NCBI GenBank assembly: GCA_947564645.1
Contig: CANOCU010000039.1
Coordinates: 1 to 33,779, forward strand
Direction of reading: 5' to 3'
Length of the DNA stretch: 33,779 nucleotides
Source of the DNA: an uncultured Lachnospiraceae bacterium
GTDB taxonomy: Bacteria > Bacillota > Clostridia > Lachnospirales > Lachnospiraceae
Part shown: piece after piece, positions 24,400 to 33,228 of the stretch
Layout of the letters: each line of letters starts with the position of its first letter
Numbering within the stretch: the stretch's first letter is position 1
The notes under the pieces: generated by a model
Databases searched by the model: none
What the model was told of the DNA's origin: nothing
Seen by the model: only the letters and a program-made list of their open reading frames with translations
Translations under genes and position numbers: made by a program

Positions 24400-24437
24400 G
24401 GAGGCGTTGGCGGCGGGAATTGCCAGCAGAATGCGGG

Positions 24438-24472
24438 CAGGCGGCAAAACGGAATGTTTTGCCGCCTGTTTT
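24438..24472 (+). terminator. Intrinsic terminator between convergent genes
   Basis: A perfect 13-bp stem (24438-24450 and 24456-24468) with loop GGAAT is followed by TTTT. It ends the sigma factor operon. On the minus strand the stem comes just after the trpB stop but lacks a U-run, so a bidirectional role is only possible. Confidence 0.85.
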
Positions 24473-24477
24473 GAAGT

Positions 24478-25851
24478 TTACTCGCATTTCGGAAGTCTGT
24501 TGCGGTAGGCTGCCAGCTCCTCGTCGGTGGGGATATAGTCATCCATTTTCCCGTCATGGAATTTCTCGTAAGCCACCATATCGAAGTAACCTGTGCCGGT
24601 AAGGCCGAAGACGATGGTCTTGTCTTCGCCGGTCTCTTTACACTTTACGGCTTCGTCGATGGCGACGCGGATCGCGTGGGAACTTTCCGGTGCGGGCAGG
24701 ATGCCCTCCACGCGGGCGAAATACTCCGCGGCTTCGAACACATCCGTCTGCTTAACGCTGACGGCTTCCATCAATCCCTGATGATACAGTTCGGACAGGG
24801 TGGAACTCATGCCGTGATAACGCAGGCCGCCGGCGTGATTGGCCGAGGGGATGAAGTCACTGCCCAGGGTGTACATTTTGGCTAGCGGACATACCATGCC
24901 CGTATCGCAGAAATCGTAGGCGTATATGCCGCGGGTCAGGCTCGGACAGGAGGCCGGTTCCACGGCGATGAAGCGGTAGTCGGTTTCCCCGCGGAGCTTT
25001 TCGCCCATAAAAGGCGCGATCAGGCCGCCCAGATTGGAGCCGCCTCCGGCACAGCCGATGATAAGATCGGGCTTGATGTTATATTTGTCCAGGGCGGCCT
25101 TGGTCTCTAAGCCGATGACGGACTGGTGGAGAAGTACCTGGTTCAGCACGCTGCCCAGCACATAGCGGTAGCCGTCGCTGGACACCGCTTTTTCCACCGC
25201 TTCGGAGATGGCACAGCCAAGACTTCCCGTGGTACCCGGGTGTTCGGCAAGGATCTTCCGGCCAACTTCCGTCTCCATGGAAGGCGACGGTGTTACCGAT
25301 GCGCCGTAAGTACGCATTACTTCGCGACGGAAAGGTTTCTGCTCGTAGGAGCATTTCACCATATAGACTTTGCAGTCCAGACCGAGGTAGGAACATGCCA
25401 TGGAAAGGGCAGTCCCCCACTGGCCGGCTCCGGTCTCGGTGGTCACGCCCTTTAAGCCCTGTTTCTTCGCGTAATAGGTCTGGGCAATGGCGGAATTTAA
25501 TTTGTGGCTGCCGCTGGTGTTGTTGCCCTCGAACTTGTAGTAGATCTTCGCGGGTGTATCAAGCTTCTCCTCCAGACAGTAGGCGCGCACGAGAGGAGAA
25601 GGACGGTACATCTTATAGAAATTGCGGATCTCCTCCGGAATCTCGAAGAACGGCGTATCGTTGTCCAGTTCCTGCGCTACCAGTTCCTTACAGAAAACGC
25701 CGGACAGTTCTTCGGCTGTCATCGGCTGATGGGTGCCGGGATTTAAGAGCGGTGCCGGCTTCGTCTGCATATCGGCGCGCAGGTTATACCATGCCCTGGG
25801 CATCTCGTTTTCGGTGAGATAGATCTTGTAAGGGATTTTTTCGTTGTTCAT
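24478..25851 (-). CDS. trpB2: TrpB2-type tryptophan synthase beta chain (PLP enzyme)
   Basis: This enzyme condenses indole and L-serine to tryptophan, using pyridoxal phosphate. The 457-aa protein has the PLP lysine K117 in GSHKLNSA, the ETGAGQWG motif (139-146) and the phosphate-binding GCAGGGSN. Its length and the N-terminal extension YLTENEMPRAWYNL mark the TrpB2 (TrpB-like) branch, which often acts without TrpA and can use free indole. The perfect AAGGAGGT on the minus strand 7 nt before ATG 25851 sets the start. It is monocistronic, with no other trp genes in the window, and is led by a T-box with a UGG specifier. Physiological indole salvage is an inference. Confidence 0.93.
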   Translation of the reverse strand: MNNEKIPYKIYLTENEMPRAWYNLRADMQTKPAPLLNPGTHQPMTAEELSGVFCKELVAQELDNDTPFFEIPEEIRNFYKMYRPSPLVRAYCLEEKLDTPAKIYYKFEGNNTSGSHKLNSAIAQTYYAKKQGLKGVTTETGAGQWGTALSMACSYLGLDCKVYMVKCSYEQKPFRREVMRTYGASVTPSPSMETEVGRKILAEHPGTTGSLGCAISEAVEKAVSSDGYRYVLGSVLNQVLLHQSVIGLETKAALDKYNIKPDLIIGCAGGGSNLGGLIAPFMGEKLRGETDYRFIAVEPASCPSLTRGIYAYDFCDTGMVCPLAKMYTLGSDFIPSANHAGGLRYHGMSSTLSELYHQGLMEAVSVKQTDVFEAAEYFARVEGILPAPESSHAIRVAIDEAVKCKETGEDKTIVFGLTGTGYFDMVAYEKFHDGKMDDYIPTDEELAAYRNRLPKCE

Positions 25852-25904
25852 TGTAGTGACCTCCTTGTGAAAATGTGTGATCGGTAACAACAAGCTCTTT
25901 CTGT

Positions 25905-26217
25905 CAAACAAAAAACGCCCCTGACAGAAAGAAACTCTCTGTCAAGGACGAATAGATACAGATCAAAACTGTATGACACTATCCGCGGTGCCACCTTGAT
26001 TCACGGTATGACCCGTGCGCTTAGCAGGATACCAACATATCCCCGGCATGTTACGCCTGCCTGCAGCGTCGCAGAATACTCTGTGAAGATCACATTTGAC
26101 TGCGCCCTCAGCGGTCCATTTGACAACTTGTTTCTCACCTGCTTCTCAGCATCGCAGGCTCTCTGTAAAGGCATCATTGCCGTTATCTCCGCTTCAACGG
26201 TTTGGTTTATTGAATTT
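25905..26217 (-). promoter_or_regulatory. Tryptophan-type T-box riboswitch leader of trpB2
   Basis: Read on the minus strand, the leader contains the conserved T-box AAGGTGGCACCGCGG (about 25996-25982), which base-pairs with uncharged tRNA in the antiterminator. Downstream is a terminator stem, CCTTGACAGA with TCTGTCAGGG, followed by GCGTTTTTT (25945-25909). Upstream, a stem I region carries AAATGGACC with UGG at 26118-26116 as the probable specifier codon, matching tryptophan and the gene controlled. Uncharged tRNA-Trp should therefore permit read-through. The T-box and terminator are clear. The exact stem I fold was not computed. Confidence 0.9.
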
Positions 26218-26223
26218 TTATAC

Positions 26224-26252
26224 ACTATAGCATCATTTTATGCAGGTGTCAA
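26224..26252 (-). promoter_or_regulatory. Promoter of the trpB2 T-box transcript
   Basis: On the minus strand TTGACA (26252-26247), a 17-bp spacer and TATAGT (26229-26224) give a near-perfect sigma-A promoter. Transcription should begin near 26217 and run through the T-box leader. Confidence 0.85.
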
Positions 26253-26283
26253 TCATTTTGTGAACAGAATCTACTTTTTAAAT

Positions 26284-27036
26284 TTACTTTTTCTTTTCTT
26301 CCATGCGATATCTTTTGGGTGTGATGCCCACACTCTTTTTGAACTGCCGCTGAAAATAGGAAGGCGTTGAAAAGCCGGTTCTGTAGCTGATCTCCTGTAG
26401 GGAATAGTCCGTGGTGGCCAACATGACCTTTGCGGCTTTCAGCCGTTCCTTCAGAATAAAGCTGGTGAGAGATTCTCCGGTCTTCTTGCTGAAAATGGCG
26501 GAGATATAATCCGGATTCATGTGAACAAATTCTGCAATGAGCTGTCGGTTCAGATCGGGGGAAGAGAGGTTCTTGCGCACACAGTCCCGGATGATCTCGA
26601 TCGTTGGCGCCTGCGGCTCCGTTTCCGGATTGATCCGAAATAATTCGGGATATACATTTCTTAGTTTGCTCTCTTTTACAGCCTTTTCCAGAGCGCTTTC
26701 CAGATGGGCAATATCCACCGGTTTGGTAAGGTAGCTTAAGACATGCAGTTCAATGGCGGAATGGGCATAGTCAAACCGTTCGTGACCGGTAAGCAGCAGA
26801 ACCACAGGATTCAGATTCTTTTCGTGGAGCCATCGGATAAGGTCAAATCCGTTTTCTTTGGGCATTTCGATGTCTGTAAGGACAATATTCATATCAGGAT
26901 GCTGCTCCATCACTTTTTTCGCTTCCTGTACGCTGTGAGCCGTATATTGTTCACTGATGCCCAGTTTTTCCCAGTCGGTATTCAGACGGATGTCCTCAAT
27001 AATATAAAATTCATCGTCTATGATCAGTATTTTCAT
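26284..27036 (-). CDS. AraC/YesN-type response regulator
   Basis: The 250-aa regulator has an N-terminal receiver domain (MKILIIDDEF; phospho-acceptor Asp55 in VLTDIEMP; Lys105 in YLTKPV). A C-terminal AraC-type double helix-turn-helix covers about residues 150-250 and includes YSLQEISYRTGFSTPSYFQRQFKK. It pairs with the sensor kinase encoded just upstream on the same strand, 39 nt away. By analogy with YesMN-type systems it likely activates the divergent carbohydrate uptake genes. GGAAGGT 6 nt before ATG 27036 sets the start; a longer frame to 27060 is less likely. Confidence 0.93.
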   Translation of the reverse strand: MKILIIDDEFYIIEDIRLNTDWEKLGISEQYTAHSVQEAKKVMEQHPDMNIVLTDIEMPKENGFDLIRWLHEKNLNPVVLLLTGHERFDYAHSAIELHVLSYLTKPVDIAHLESALEKAVKESKLRNVYPELFRINPETEPQAPTIEIIRDCVRKNLSSPDLNRQLIAEFVHMNPDYISAIFSKKTGESLTSFILKERLKAAKVMLATTDYSLQEISYRTGFSTPSYFQRQFKKSVGITPKRYRMEEKKK

Positions 27037-27075
27037 GGGTACCTTCCTTTCAACACGCAAGATCAGTATGCAATC

Positions 27076-28833
27076 TTAAGAATCCTGGTAGGAAATATAG
27101 GGAAGAATGATGTCCACCTGTGCCCCTTCTCCACCTGGGAGATTGGAAAAAAGGATACTGGTGTGAGAGTCACCATATGCCAAGAGAATCCTCTTCTTGA
27201 TATTGTAGAGTCCGATCCTGGATCCGTTGGCAATCTCTTCCACAGCGGGAGCCGGGTTGTTCAGATCTTCCAACAGCTGCTCCGGGAAGCCGATCCCCGT
27301 GTCCGTATGTCTGATATGCACATAGACCTGTCCGCTTTCATTCTGCTCCTCAAAGGCAGTGACGGTAAGTTTCAGCTTTTCGCTGCTGCTTAAATTGTGC
27401 TTGATAGAGTTCTCATTTAACATCAGAACAAGACTCGGAAAGACAGCCGCATTATCGCATAGCCCGTGTATATTGATCTGCCAGGTCAGACTGTCGGGAT
27501 ACCGATAGCTGTTCAGATCATAATAATTGCGTACAAAGTGCATTTCTTCTGCCAGGCTGACAAAGGGCTTGGTGGAAAGGGTATAGCGCAGATGTCCGGC
27601 CAGAGTGGAGATCATGGATTTTAAGACGGTGCGGCTTACAGAGGTACCTGCCATGGAGGAGATAACACTCAGGCAATTGATCAGAAAATGAGGCGATACC
27701 TGATTGCGCAGACTCAGAAGCTCGTACTCTTTTTTCAGAAGCTGTTCCCGCAGCACCTGGTTTTCAAGAGAATCGATATGCTCCAGAAGCCGGATGACTT
27801 CCTCGTGAATCTCCCTGACCTCCTTGCAGCGGCTGACCTCCTGCAGCTTAAGTGCTTCAAGCTGAGGATTCTCCTTAACTGTCTCCGAGATCCTGTACAG
27901 TTCGCGGATCGGCAGACGCAGCCTGGTGCTGAACAGGATAAAGGTGGAGAGAAAGCAAAGCGTGAGCATAACAATGAATACGCTTTGCAGTTTAAACCGG
28001 AAATGCAGTGTCTGCTGCAGATAGGAATACGGCATCAGGATCAGCAGATCCGACTGGCAAAAGGAGGGCGTGATCTCGAACTTCAGATATTTGCTGCCGG
28101 AACAGGTTACGATCTGGTGATCTACGCCCAGAAGCTGTGCCATCTCACGAAGATCGGCGGTCTGATTGACGACGGGAACCTCTGGACTGGGCGCGTTCAG
28201 AAAGGCGCAGAGAGTATCCCCGGAAGTGCTTTCTTCCAGATCTTTCATAATGGTATCCACATCGACCCACACTCCGCCAATGGTATCCTTATAGGCAAAC
28301 ATACGCGCCAGACAGTAACTGCCGTCAACTTCATAGAAAGCAAAGGAACTCTTCTGGGAAGTAAGCTCCCTGGCAAAGGCATCGAAATCCACCGACCGCA
28401 GAGAATTTCTGAAATAGATGGAAAAGGAATTGTTGGGGGCTCTGGCTTCGGAAATAAAGCGGTCATTGTATTCGCTGTAGAAAAATAACCCGTCCACGGT
28501 CGAATAACACAGCAAATAAGAACTCAGCGTTCTCCGAAGGCGTGATTCACAGGCGGAGACCGTCATGATATTGTCCGAAGCGGACAATTGGGACAGATCA
28601 GGATTATTATACAGCGTCGATACAACGGAGCGCCGGGCGATCTCCAGATCATTTTTGATCTCGTCCAGACAATAATCAATCGTTCTGTAGTAGCTGTCAT
28701 AGAGATTAGTGCGCATATTGTGGTTCAGAAACAGAAAAAGAACCAGAAAGGAACCTAAAAAAAGGCCGTATATCACTAAAACAATTTTGATCAGCTGAGA
28801 AAAAAGTGAGTACTGTCGTTTACGAAAAAACAT
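27076..28833 (-). CDS. YesM-type membrane sensor histidine kinase
   Basis: The 585-aa protein has an N-terminal membrane helix (about residues 14-40), an extracytoplasmic sensing region of about 240 residues, a second helix (about 283-303), a HAMP-like linker, and a HisK domain with QVSPHFLIN in which His382 is the phospho-site. The ATPase domain follows, with N-box LNENSIKH and G-boxes GIGF and GSRIGLYNI. This is the layout of the YesM/LytS-like kinases that sense sugars or a solute-binding protein. GGAGG 5 nt before ATG 28833 sets the start. It forms an operon with the downstream response regulator. Confidence 0.93.
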   Translation of the reverse strand: MFFRKRQYSLFSQLIKIVLVIYGLFLGSFLVLFLFLNHNMRTNLYDSYYRTIDYCLDEIKNDLEIARRSVVSTLYNNPDLSQLSASDNIMTVSACESRLRRTLSSYLLCYSTVDGLFFYSEYNDRFISEARAPNNSFSIYFRNSLRSVDFDAFARELTSQKSSFAFYEVDGSYCLARMFAYKDTIGGVWVDVDTIMKDLEESTSGDTLCAFLNAPSPEVPVVNQTADLREMAQLLGVDHQIVTCSGSKYLKFEITPSFCQSDLLILMPYSYLQQTLHFRFKLQSVFIVMLTLCFLSTFILFSTRLRLPIRELYRISETVKENPQLEALKLQEVSRCKEVREIHEEVIRLLEHIDSLENQVLREQLLKKEYELLSLRNQVSPHFLINCLSVISSMAGTSVSRTVLKSMISTLAGHLRYTLSTKPFVSLAEEMHFVRNYYDLNSYRYPDSLTWQINIHGLCDNAAVFPSLVLMLNENSIKHNLSSSEKLKLTVTAFEEQNESGQVYVHIRHTDTGIGFPEQLLEDLNNPAPAVEEIANGSRIGLYNIKKRILLAYGDSHTSILFSNLPGGEGAQVDIILPYISYQDS

Positions 28834-28906
28834 AAATCCTCCATTGTGTAATATGCAAATGCCATAACTATGAGCAGCCGGAAGCTGTGAATAGTAACAT
28901 AGTAAT

Positions 28907-28934
28907 GTTATAGAAGAGGAAAAGCAATTGACAA
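28907..28934 (-). promoter_or_regulatory. Promoter of the sensor kinase / regulator operon
   Basis: On the minus strand TTGTCA (28934-28929), a 16-bp spacer and TATAAC (28912-28907) form a good promoter about 75 nt before the kinase start. Confidence 0.6.
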
Positions 28935-28979
28935 ACCGGAAGTTGTAAGAATATTGAAACATTCGCTCAAATATGTACA

Positions 28980-29008
28980 TAGTTTTTCGACAGACTCCTT
29001 TCTATAAT
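28980..29008 (+). promoter_or_regulatory. Putative activator-dependent promoter of the sugar-utilisation genes
   Basis: A perfect TATAAT (29003-29008) lacks a good -35 at 17 bp. A T-run ends 15 nt before it, as also at the promoter near 30409. Weak -35 elements fit activation by the adjacent AraC-type response regulator. The 317-bp region between the divergent genes (28834-29150) contains this, the minus-strand promoter and a leader of about 140 nt with no gene. Confidence 0.5.
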
Positions 29009-29150
29009 GAAAATACCGATAAAGGCTTGGTCCGTGGGATGCCTCCTGCATAGCCAGGCAGTGCCGGCGGCCGGATCACTATGGAAGGGAATCGGTTAGA
29101 TCATAGGAACAGGAAATGCCGTATGTGCGGCAGAAAGGAAAAGGCAGATT

Positions 29151-30338
29151 ATGAAAACCTGGAGAGACAGAGTGAAATCAGATTACAGTGAGATCCGAGG
29201 CGTACACCATGGACCAAGAGAGGGAGCTTCCATGGAGCAGTTGGATCGGGAATTGGGATATGCGCAAAGGCTGCGCGTCAATTCCGTCCGTACCTGGATC
29301 AGGGAAGCGCAGTGGCATAAGGATCCCGAGACCGTAGAAAGGAACATACTGGATTATACAAGGCTGTGCGCCGCTCATGGGATCAGCATTATGCCCATTT
29401 TTTCAAGTGGAAACCAGATCCGTACTTATGAGCTTCTGACGCAGGAGGAATGGGATAAGAAGCATGCTTTCCTGACGGCGATGATCCGTCTGCTGAAGAA
29501 GGAGCCTAATCTGCTGATGTGGGACGTATATAACGAGCCCTTCTGTAACGACTATTTGAGAAATTGTCCTGTACAAGAGTATGAATCCCGCTATAAGAAG
29601 ATTGAGCATGATCTGAGACTTCAATGTCAGATGGTACGTGAACTGGACGACGATACGCCGATCACTGTGGGCCATGAGCTGAAGGAGCATCTGGAATCCA
29701 CGGCAGATCTGGTTGATGTGATCGCATTCCATGATTATCTGACAACCAGGAAGGACATCCGGGAAGTATATGAATATGCCGGGAAGATCGCCGGGGAACA
29801 GGGCGGCAAGCCGGTTATCAATAACGAGATGGGCTGCATCGGCCGTGCGAACCCGTATGATGTGGAACTTCAGTTCTGTGAAGAGTTCCACTATGGATAT
29901 TACCTGTTCAATCTGGTGATCGAAGGCTTCTGGGCGCCTCTTCATGGGATCGTATATCCGGATGGAACGGTGCGTGATCCTTCTATTGTGGCAGCTATGT
30001 TTGGCTTCTACAGGAACAGAGGTACGAGCAGAGTGATCCCACAGGGGAACCGCGAAGAATACGCCGCAGTGGCAGTGGAACGGGTCAAGAAGGCGCTTTC
30101 TGTGGATAAGCAGAGTCTTTTCACCAGATTTGAGGCTACCACGGACGAGATCCTGGAAGCGGCAGAGGTATGCGTGAATATTCTGGAATGCTGCGAGATC
30201 GTTCCGATGGATGATCTGTTGTCTGCCCGGCTGTCTGCGTTACGGGATATTCCGGAAGAGATGCGTGACCGTGCACAGATCAGAAGATTTGCCTATGATG
30301 TCTCCAGAAGACTGCAGGAATACTACTGCCTGTATTGA
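29151..30338 (+). CDS. Clan GH-A (GH5-like) glycoside hydrolase, intracellular
   Basis: The 395-aa protein has a TIM-barrel glycosidase pattern. Glu129 in WDVYNEPF is the likely acid/base (NEP motif), Glu226 in VINNEMGC is the likely nucleophile, and His194/Tyr196 in AFHDYL line the active site. The first 260 residues make the catalytic barrel and the rest is helical. No signal peptide, so it probably acts on oligosaccharides brought in by the following ABC transporter. The start is supported by AAAGGAAAAGG before the ATG. The exact GH family and substrate cannot be set from sequence alone; similar mannosidase- or glucosidase-like proteins exist. Confidence 0.8.
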   Translation: MKTWRDRVKSDYSEIRGVHHGPREGASMEQLDRELGYAQRLRVNSVRTWIREAQWHKDPETVERNILDYTRLCAAHGISIMPIFSSGNQIRTYELLTQEEWDKKHAFLTAMIRLLKKEPNLLMWDVYNEPFCNDYLRNCPVQEYESRYKKIEHDLRLQCQMVRELDDDTPITVGHELKEHLESTADLVDVIAFHDYLTTRKDIREVYEYAGKIAGEQGGKPVINNEMGCIGRANPYDVELQFCEEFHYGYYLFNLVIEGFWAPLHGIVYPDGTVRDPSIVAAMFGFYRNRGTSRVIPQGNREEYAAVAVERVKKALSVDKQSLFTRFEATTDEILEAAEVCVNILECCEIVPMDDLLSARLSALRDIPEEMRDRAQIRRFAYDVSRRLQEYYCLY

Positions 30339-30385
30339 TGGGGAAAAGATATCAAAATAGTGCAATAACAGCTAAGATGTGTGAA

Positions 30386-30414
30386 TATTTTTTGGTACCG
30401 GAAACAGCTATAAT
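30386..30414 (+). promoter_or_regulatory. Putative promoter of the solute-binding protein gene
   Basis: TATAAT (30409-30414) is preceded by a T-run that ends 15 nt upstream and by a weak -35. The spacing of T-run to -10 is the same as at 28980-29008, which suggests common regulation. Confidence 0.5.
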
Positions 30415-30485
30415 AATGGCATAATAATGAGAAGAAAATATCGGCCGATAAGAACTTCTTGAATAAACGAAGGAGGAACTATTGC

Positions 30486-32096
30486 ATGAAAAAGATACTT
30501 GCGCTTATGATGTGCTTTGGCCTTGTGGCGGGAACCCTCGCCGGATGTGGGGGAGGAAAGGCTGAAACGACTGGTGGCGACGCAGCCGCGCCGGCAGTGG
30601 AAGACACAGGAAATGAGGCGTCCGATGATGAGGCAGCTGCTAAGGAGCCTGCAGGCGATCTGATCACTGATTTTGGAGGAGAGACGATCGTTGTTGCATT
30701 ATACTGTAACGATGACTCCGTGCCCGGAAAAGACAGAGTATTTGGTAAGATCAAAGAATATTATCTGGACACTTACAACATTAATGTTGAGTTTGTAACT
30801 TCCCTTATGGGTGATTATACGCAGAGTGTGAATATGATGCTTTCCTCAGGAGAGCAGGTGGATATCTTCAGCTCAGGCGTCATGAATTTCTCGAATACGG
30901 TAGCCAATGAGAGCACCTATGATCTGAATGAGGGCGATCTGCTCAATAACTATGGCAAGGATATTGTGGAACTGATCGATCCGGAGTTCTTAAAGGGTTG
31001 TGTCGTAAATGGTACCCTGTATGGGATTCCCTGTATGCGTGATCTTGCGACCGGTATGTGGTGCGTCGTAGTCGACAAGGAGTACATGGATGGTATCGAC
31101 TATGATTATTCCGGGATCAACATGGAAGAAGTCAACCCTGCAACTGCAGAGGATATGACGGAGCTGTTTACACAGCTTCATGAGGCATATCCTGATGTAA
31201 ATGTAGTGTATCCTTGGAATTATGGCTATCTTGGACAGAAGCTTGCCTATGATGCCATTGGCGGAGATGTGTTTGGCGTTCTTCTGGATCCGTCCAACAG
31301 CCTGGAAGTATCCAATCTGTTTACCAGTGATATGTTCAGGGAGTACTGTGAGCTGATGTATGAATGGCAGCAGGCAGGCTTTATGTCGAAGGATGCCGCT
31401 ACCGAGACACAGAACGGCGGAGCACAGGTTATTGCCGGTACCCTGATCGCTGATACGACGGCCGGAAAGCCGGGTATTGTACGTCAGAAAGAAGCAGAAC
31501 GCGGTGGCCGGGATGCCGTTGTATTCCAGTTAGGTCCTGACTTCGTGGCGAGCAGTGCGCCTGTTGGCGCTGCATGGAGCATCAATTCCACGACGGAAGC
31601 TCCTGAGGCTGCCATGACGGTTCTGAACGATCTGTATACCAGCCCTGTAGTGACCAACCTGCTTCTGTGGGGTGAAGAAGGTGTGGACTATGTTCTCACG
31701 GAGTCCGGCCACTGTACTTTCCCGGAGGGAGTGACCGAGCAGACAGTAGAGTATTACAATCTGGTGTGGGCATGGATGATGCCTTGTGAGTATCCGACCT
31801 ATGTACGTGAGGGGGACGATATTGACCTTTGGGAGAAAACGATAGATTTCAATAATAATGCCATGAAGTCCAAGGCGCTTGGCTTCAGCTTTGACTCCTC
31901 GGCAGTAAGCGCGGAATATACGGCCCTGACCAATGTATGGGAAGAATATGGAAACAGCCTTGTATTTGGTCTGATCGAGCCGGAGGCAGGTATTGCCGAG
32001 CTCAATGAGAGACTGGAGGCTGCGGGACTTTCGACTTATATGGATGAGAAGAAGGCGGCTTTGGAGGCATGGGCAGCCGAGAACGGTGTCGAATAA
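30486..32096 (+). CDS. Extracellular carbohydrate-binding lipoprotein of an ABC importer
   Basis: The 536-aa protein begins with a lipoprotein signal MKKILALMMCFGLVAGTLAGC, with the lipobox cysteine at 21, so it is anchored outside the membrane. An acidic, Ala/Gly-rich linker (to about residue 60) is followed by a family-1 type solute-binding domain. It fits the LplA-like class that feeds LplB/YtcP-type permeases. AAGGAGG is 9 nt before ATG 30486. It lies 147 nt from the glycosidase with its own -10, and a stem-loop separates it from the permeases, consistent with higher expression of the binding protein. Substrate likely an oligosaccharide. Confidence 0.92.
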   Translation: MKKILALMMCFGLVAGTLAGCGGGKAETTGGDAAAPAVEDTGNEASDDEAAAKEPAGDLITDFGGETIVVALYCNDDSVPGKDRVFGKIKEYYLDTYNINVEFVTSLMGDYTQSVNMMLSSGEQVDIFSSGVMNFSNTVANESTYDLNEGDLLNNYGKDIVELIDPEFLKGCVVNGTLYGIPCMRDLATGMWCVVVDKEYMDGIDYDYSGINMEEVNPATAEDMTELFTQLHEAYPDVNVVYPWNYGYLGQKLAYDAIGGDVFGVLLDPSNSLEVSNLFTSDMFREYCELMYEWQQAGFMSKDAATETQNGGAQVIAGTLIADTTAGKPGIVRQKEAERGGRDAVVFQLGPDFVASSAPVGAAWSINSTTEAPEAAMTVLNDLYTSPVVTNLLLWGEEGVDYVLTESGHCTFPEGVTEQTVEYYNLVWAWMMPCEYPTYVREGDDIDLWEKTIDFNNNAMKSKALGFSFDSSAVSAEYTALTNVWEEYGNSLVFGLIEPEAGIAELNERLEAAGLSTYMDEKKAALEAWAAENGVE

Positions 32097-32126
32097 GCAA
32101 TAGTTGACGGATGTATCTGAAAACGG

Positions 32127-32165
32127 GAAAAAGGAATGGAAATCTAGGATTCCTGTTCCTTTTTC
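32127..32165 (+). terminator. Stem-loop between the binding protein and permease genes
   Basis: GAAAAAGGAA (32127-32136) pairs with TTCCTTTTTC (32156-32165), with inner GGAA/TTCC pairing. The U-rich 3' arm suggests a partial terminator or an mRNA-stabilising stem after the binding protein gene. Confidence 0.6.
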
Positions 32166-32190
32166 TCTTGTATAAGAAAGGCTGGCATAC

Positions 32191-32212
32191 TGTGAAAAAT
32201 AAATTTTTCACA
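32191..32212 (+). repeat. Second intercistronic hairpin
   Basis: TGTGAAAAA (32191-32199) and TTTTTCACA (32204-32212) form a perfect 9-bp stem with loop TAAA. A further imperfect stem (CTTGCGCTCAA with TTGAGCAAG) follows up to about 32253, just before the permease ribosome binding site. Confidence 0.55.
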
Positions 32213-32266
32213 GGCAAATTTGTGCTTGCGCTCAAATTCGCGCGTTGAGCAAGAATGGAGATTTCT

Positions 32267-33211
32267 ATGAAACAGACAGCAAAAGTAAAGAGGGATTCCA
32301 GGAAGACTTTAAAACTTGTCAAAAGATTCATTCCCGTATATCTGATGGCTCTTCCGGGCATTATCTATCTGTTTATCAATAATTATATGCCGCTTCCGGG
32401 CCTGGTGCTGGCATTTAAGAAATATTCCACGAAAAAGGGGATCTGGGGTTCGCCGTGGGTAGGGCTCAAAAATTTCAAATATCTGTTCCGGACACAGGAT
32501 GCCTGGATCATTACAAGAAATACACTGGGTTACAATATCTTATTTATCATCGTTAACGTGATCATGGCAGTTTCGATTGCCATTATCTTATCGGAACTTA
32601 CCACGAGATGGAAGAAGGTTTATCAGTCCACCATCCTGCTGCCTCATTTTTTGTCTACGGTCATCATCAGTTATCTGGTGTTTGCTTTCCTGAGTTCGGA
32701 AAACGGATTCTTGAATAACAGTATCTTTCCCTTATTTGACAAGGAACCGATCCCCTGGTATACGGAACCGAAATACTGGCCCTTCATCCTGGTATTTGTT
32801 CAGACCTGGAGGGGTGTGGGCTACAACTGTATCGTGTATCTGTCCACGATCCTGGGATTTGACAGAGAGATCTATGAGGCATCTGCCATTGACGGTGCAT
32901 CCAAATGGCAGCAGATCAGAAAGATTACGCTGCCGCTTCTAAGGCCTACGATCATCATGCTGGTGCTGCTCTCTGTCGGGCGCATCTTCTATTCGGATTT
33001 CGGCCTGTTCTATCAGGTGCCCCAGCAAAGCGGCGTATTGATGAATGTGACGCAGACCATAGATACTTATGTGTACAGGGGACTGCTGGAGAGAAACGAT
33101 ATGCCTATGGCTACGGCAGCAGGCGTCTATCAGTCACTGATCGGATTTATCCTTGTAATGTCCGCGAACCTGATCGTTCGTAAGATAGATCCGGACAGCG
33201 CGTTATTTTAG
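32267..33211 (+). CDS. ABC sugar importer permease, LplB type
   Basis: The 314-aa membrane protein begins MKQTAKVKRDSRK and has about six membrane segments. The conserved EAA loop EASAIDGASKWQQIRKITLP starts at residue 204 and contacts the ATPase. It matches the LplB/YtcP class of carbohydrate permeases that use a shared ATPase encoded elsewhere. No ATPase is encoded here before the window ends. ATG 32267 has GGAG 6 nt upstream; an ATG at 32255 would lie on the Shine-Dalgarno. It ends 17 nt before the next permease gene. Confidence 0.93.
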   Translation: MKQTAKVKRDSRKTLKLVKRFIPVYLMALPGIIYLFINNYMPLPGLVLAFKKYSTKKGIWGSPWVGLKNFKYLFRTQDAWIITRNTLGYNILFIIVNVIMAVSIAIILSELTTRWKKVYQSTILLPHFLSTVIISYLVFAFLSSENGFLNNSIFPLFDKEPIPWYTEPKYWPFILVFVQTWRGVGYNCIVYLSTILGFDREIYEASAIDGASKWQQIRKITLPLLRPTIIMLVLLSVGRIFYSDFGLFYQVPQQSGVLMNVTQTIDTYVYRGLLERNDMPMATAAGVYQSLIGFILVMSANLIVRKIDPDSALF

Positions 33212-33228
33212 GGGAAGGAGAGGGAATT

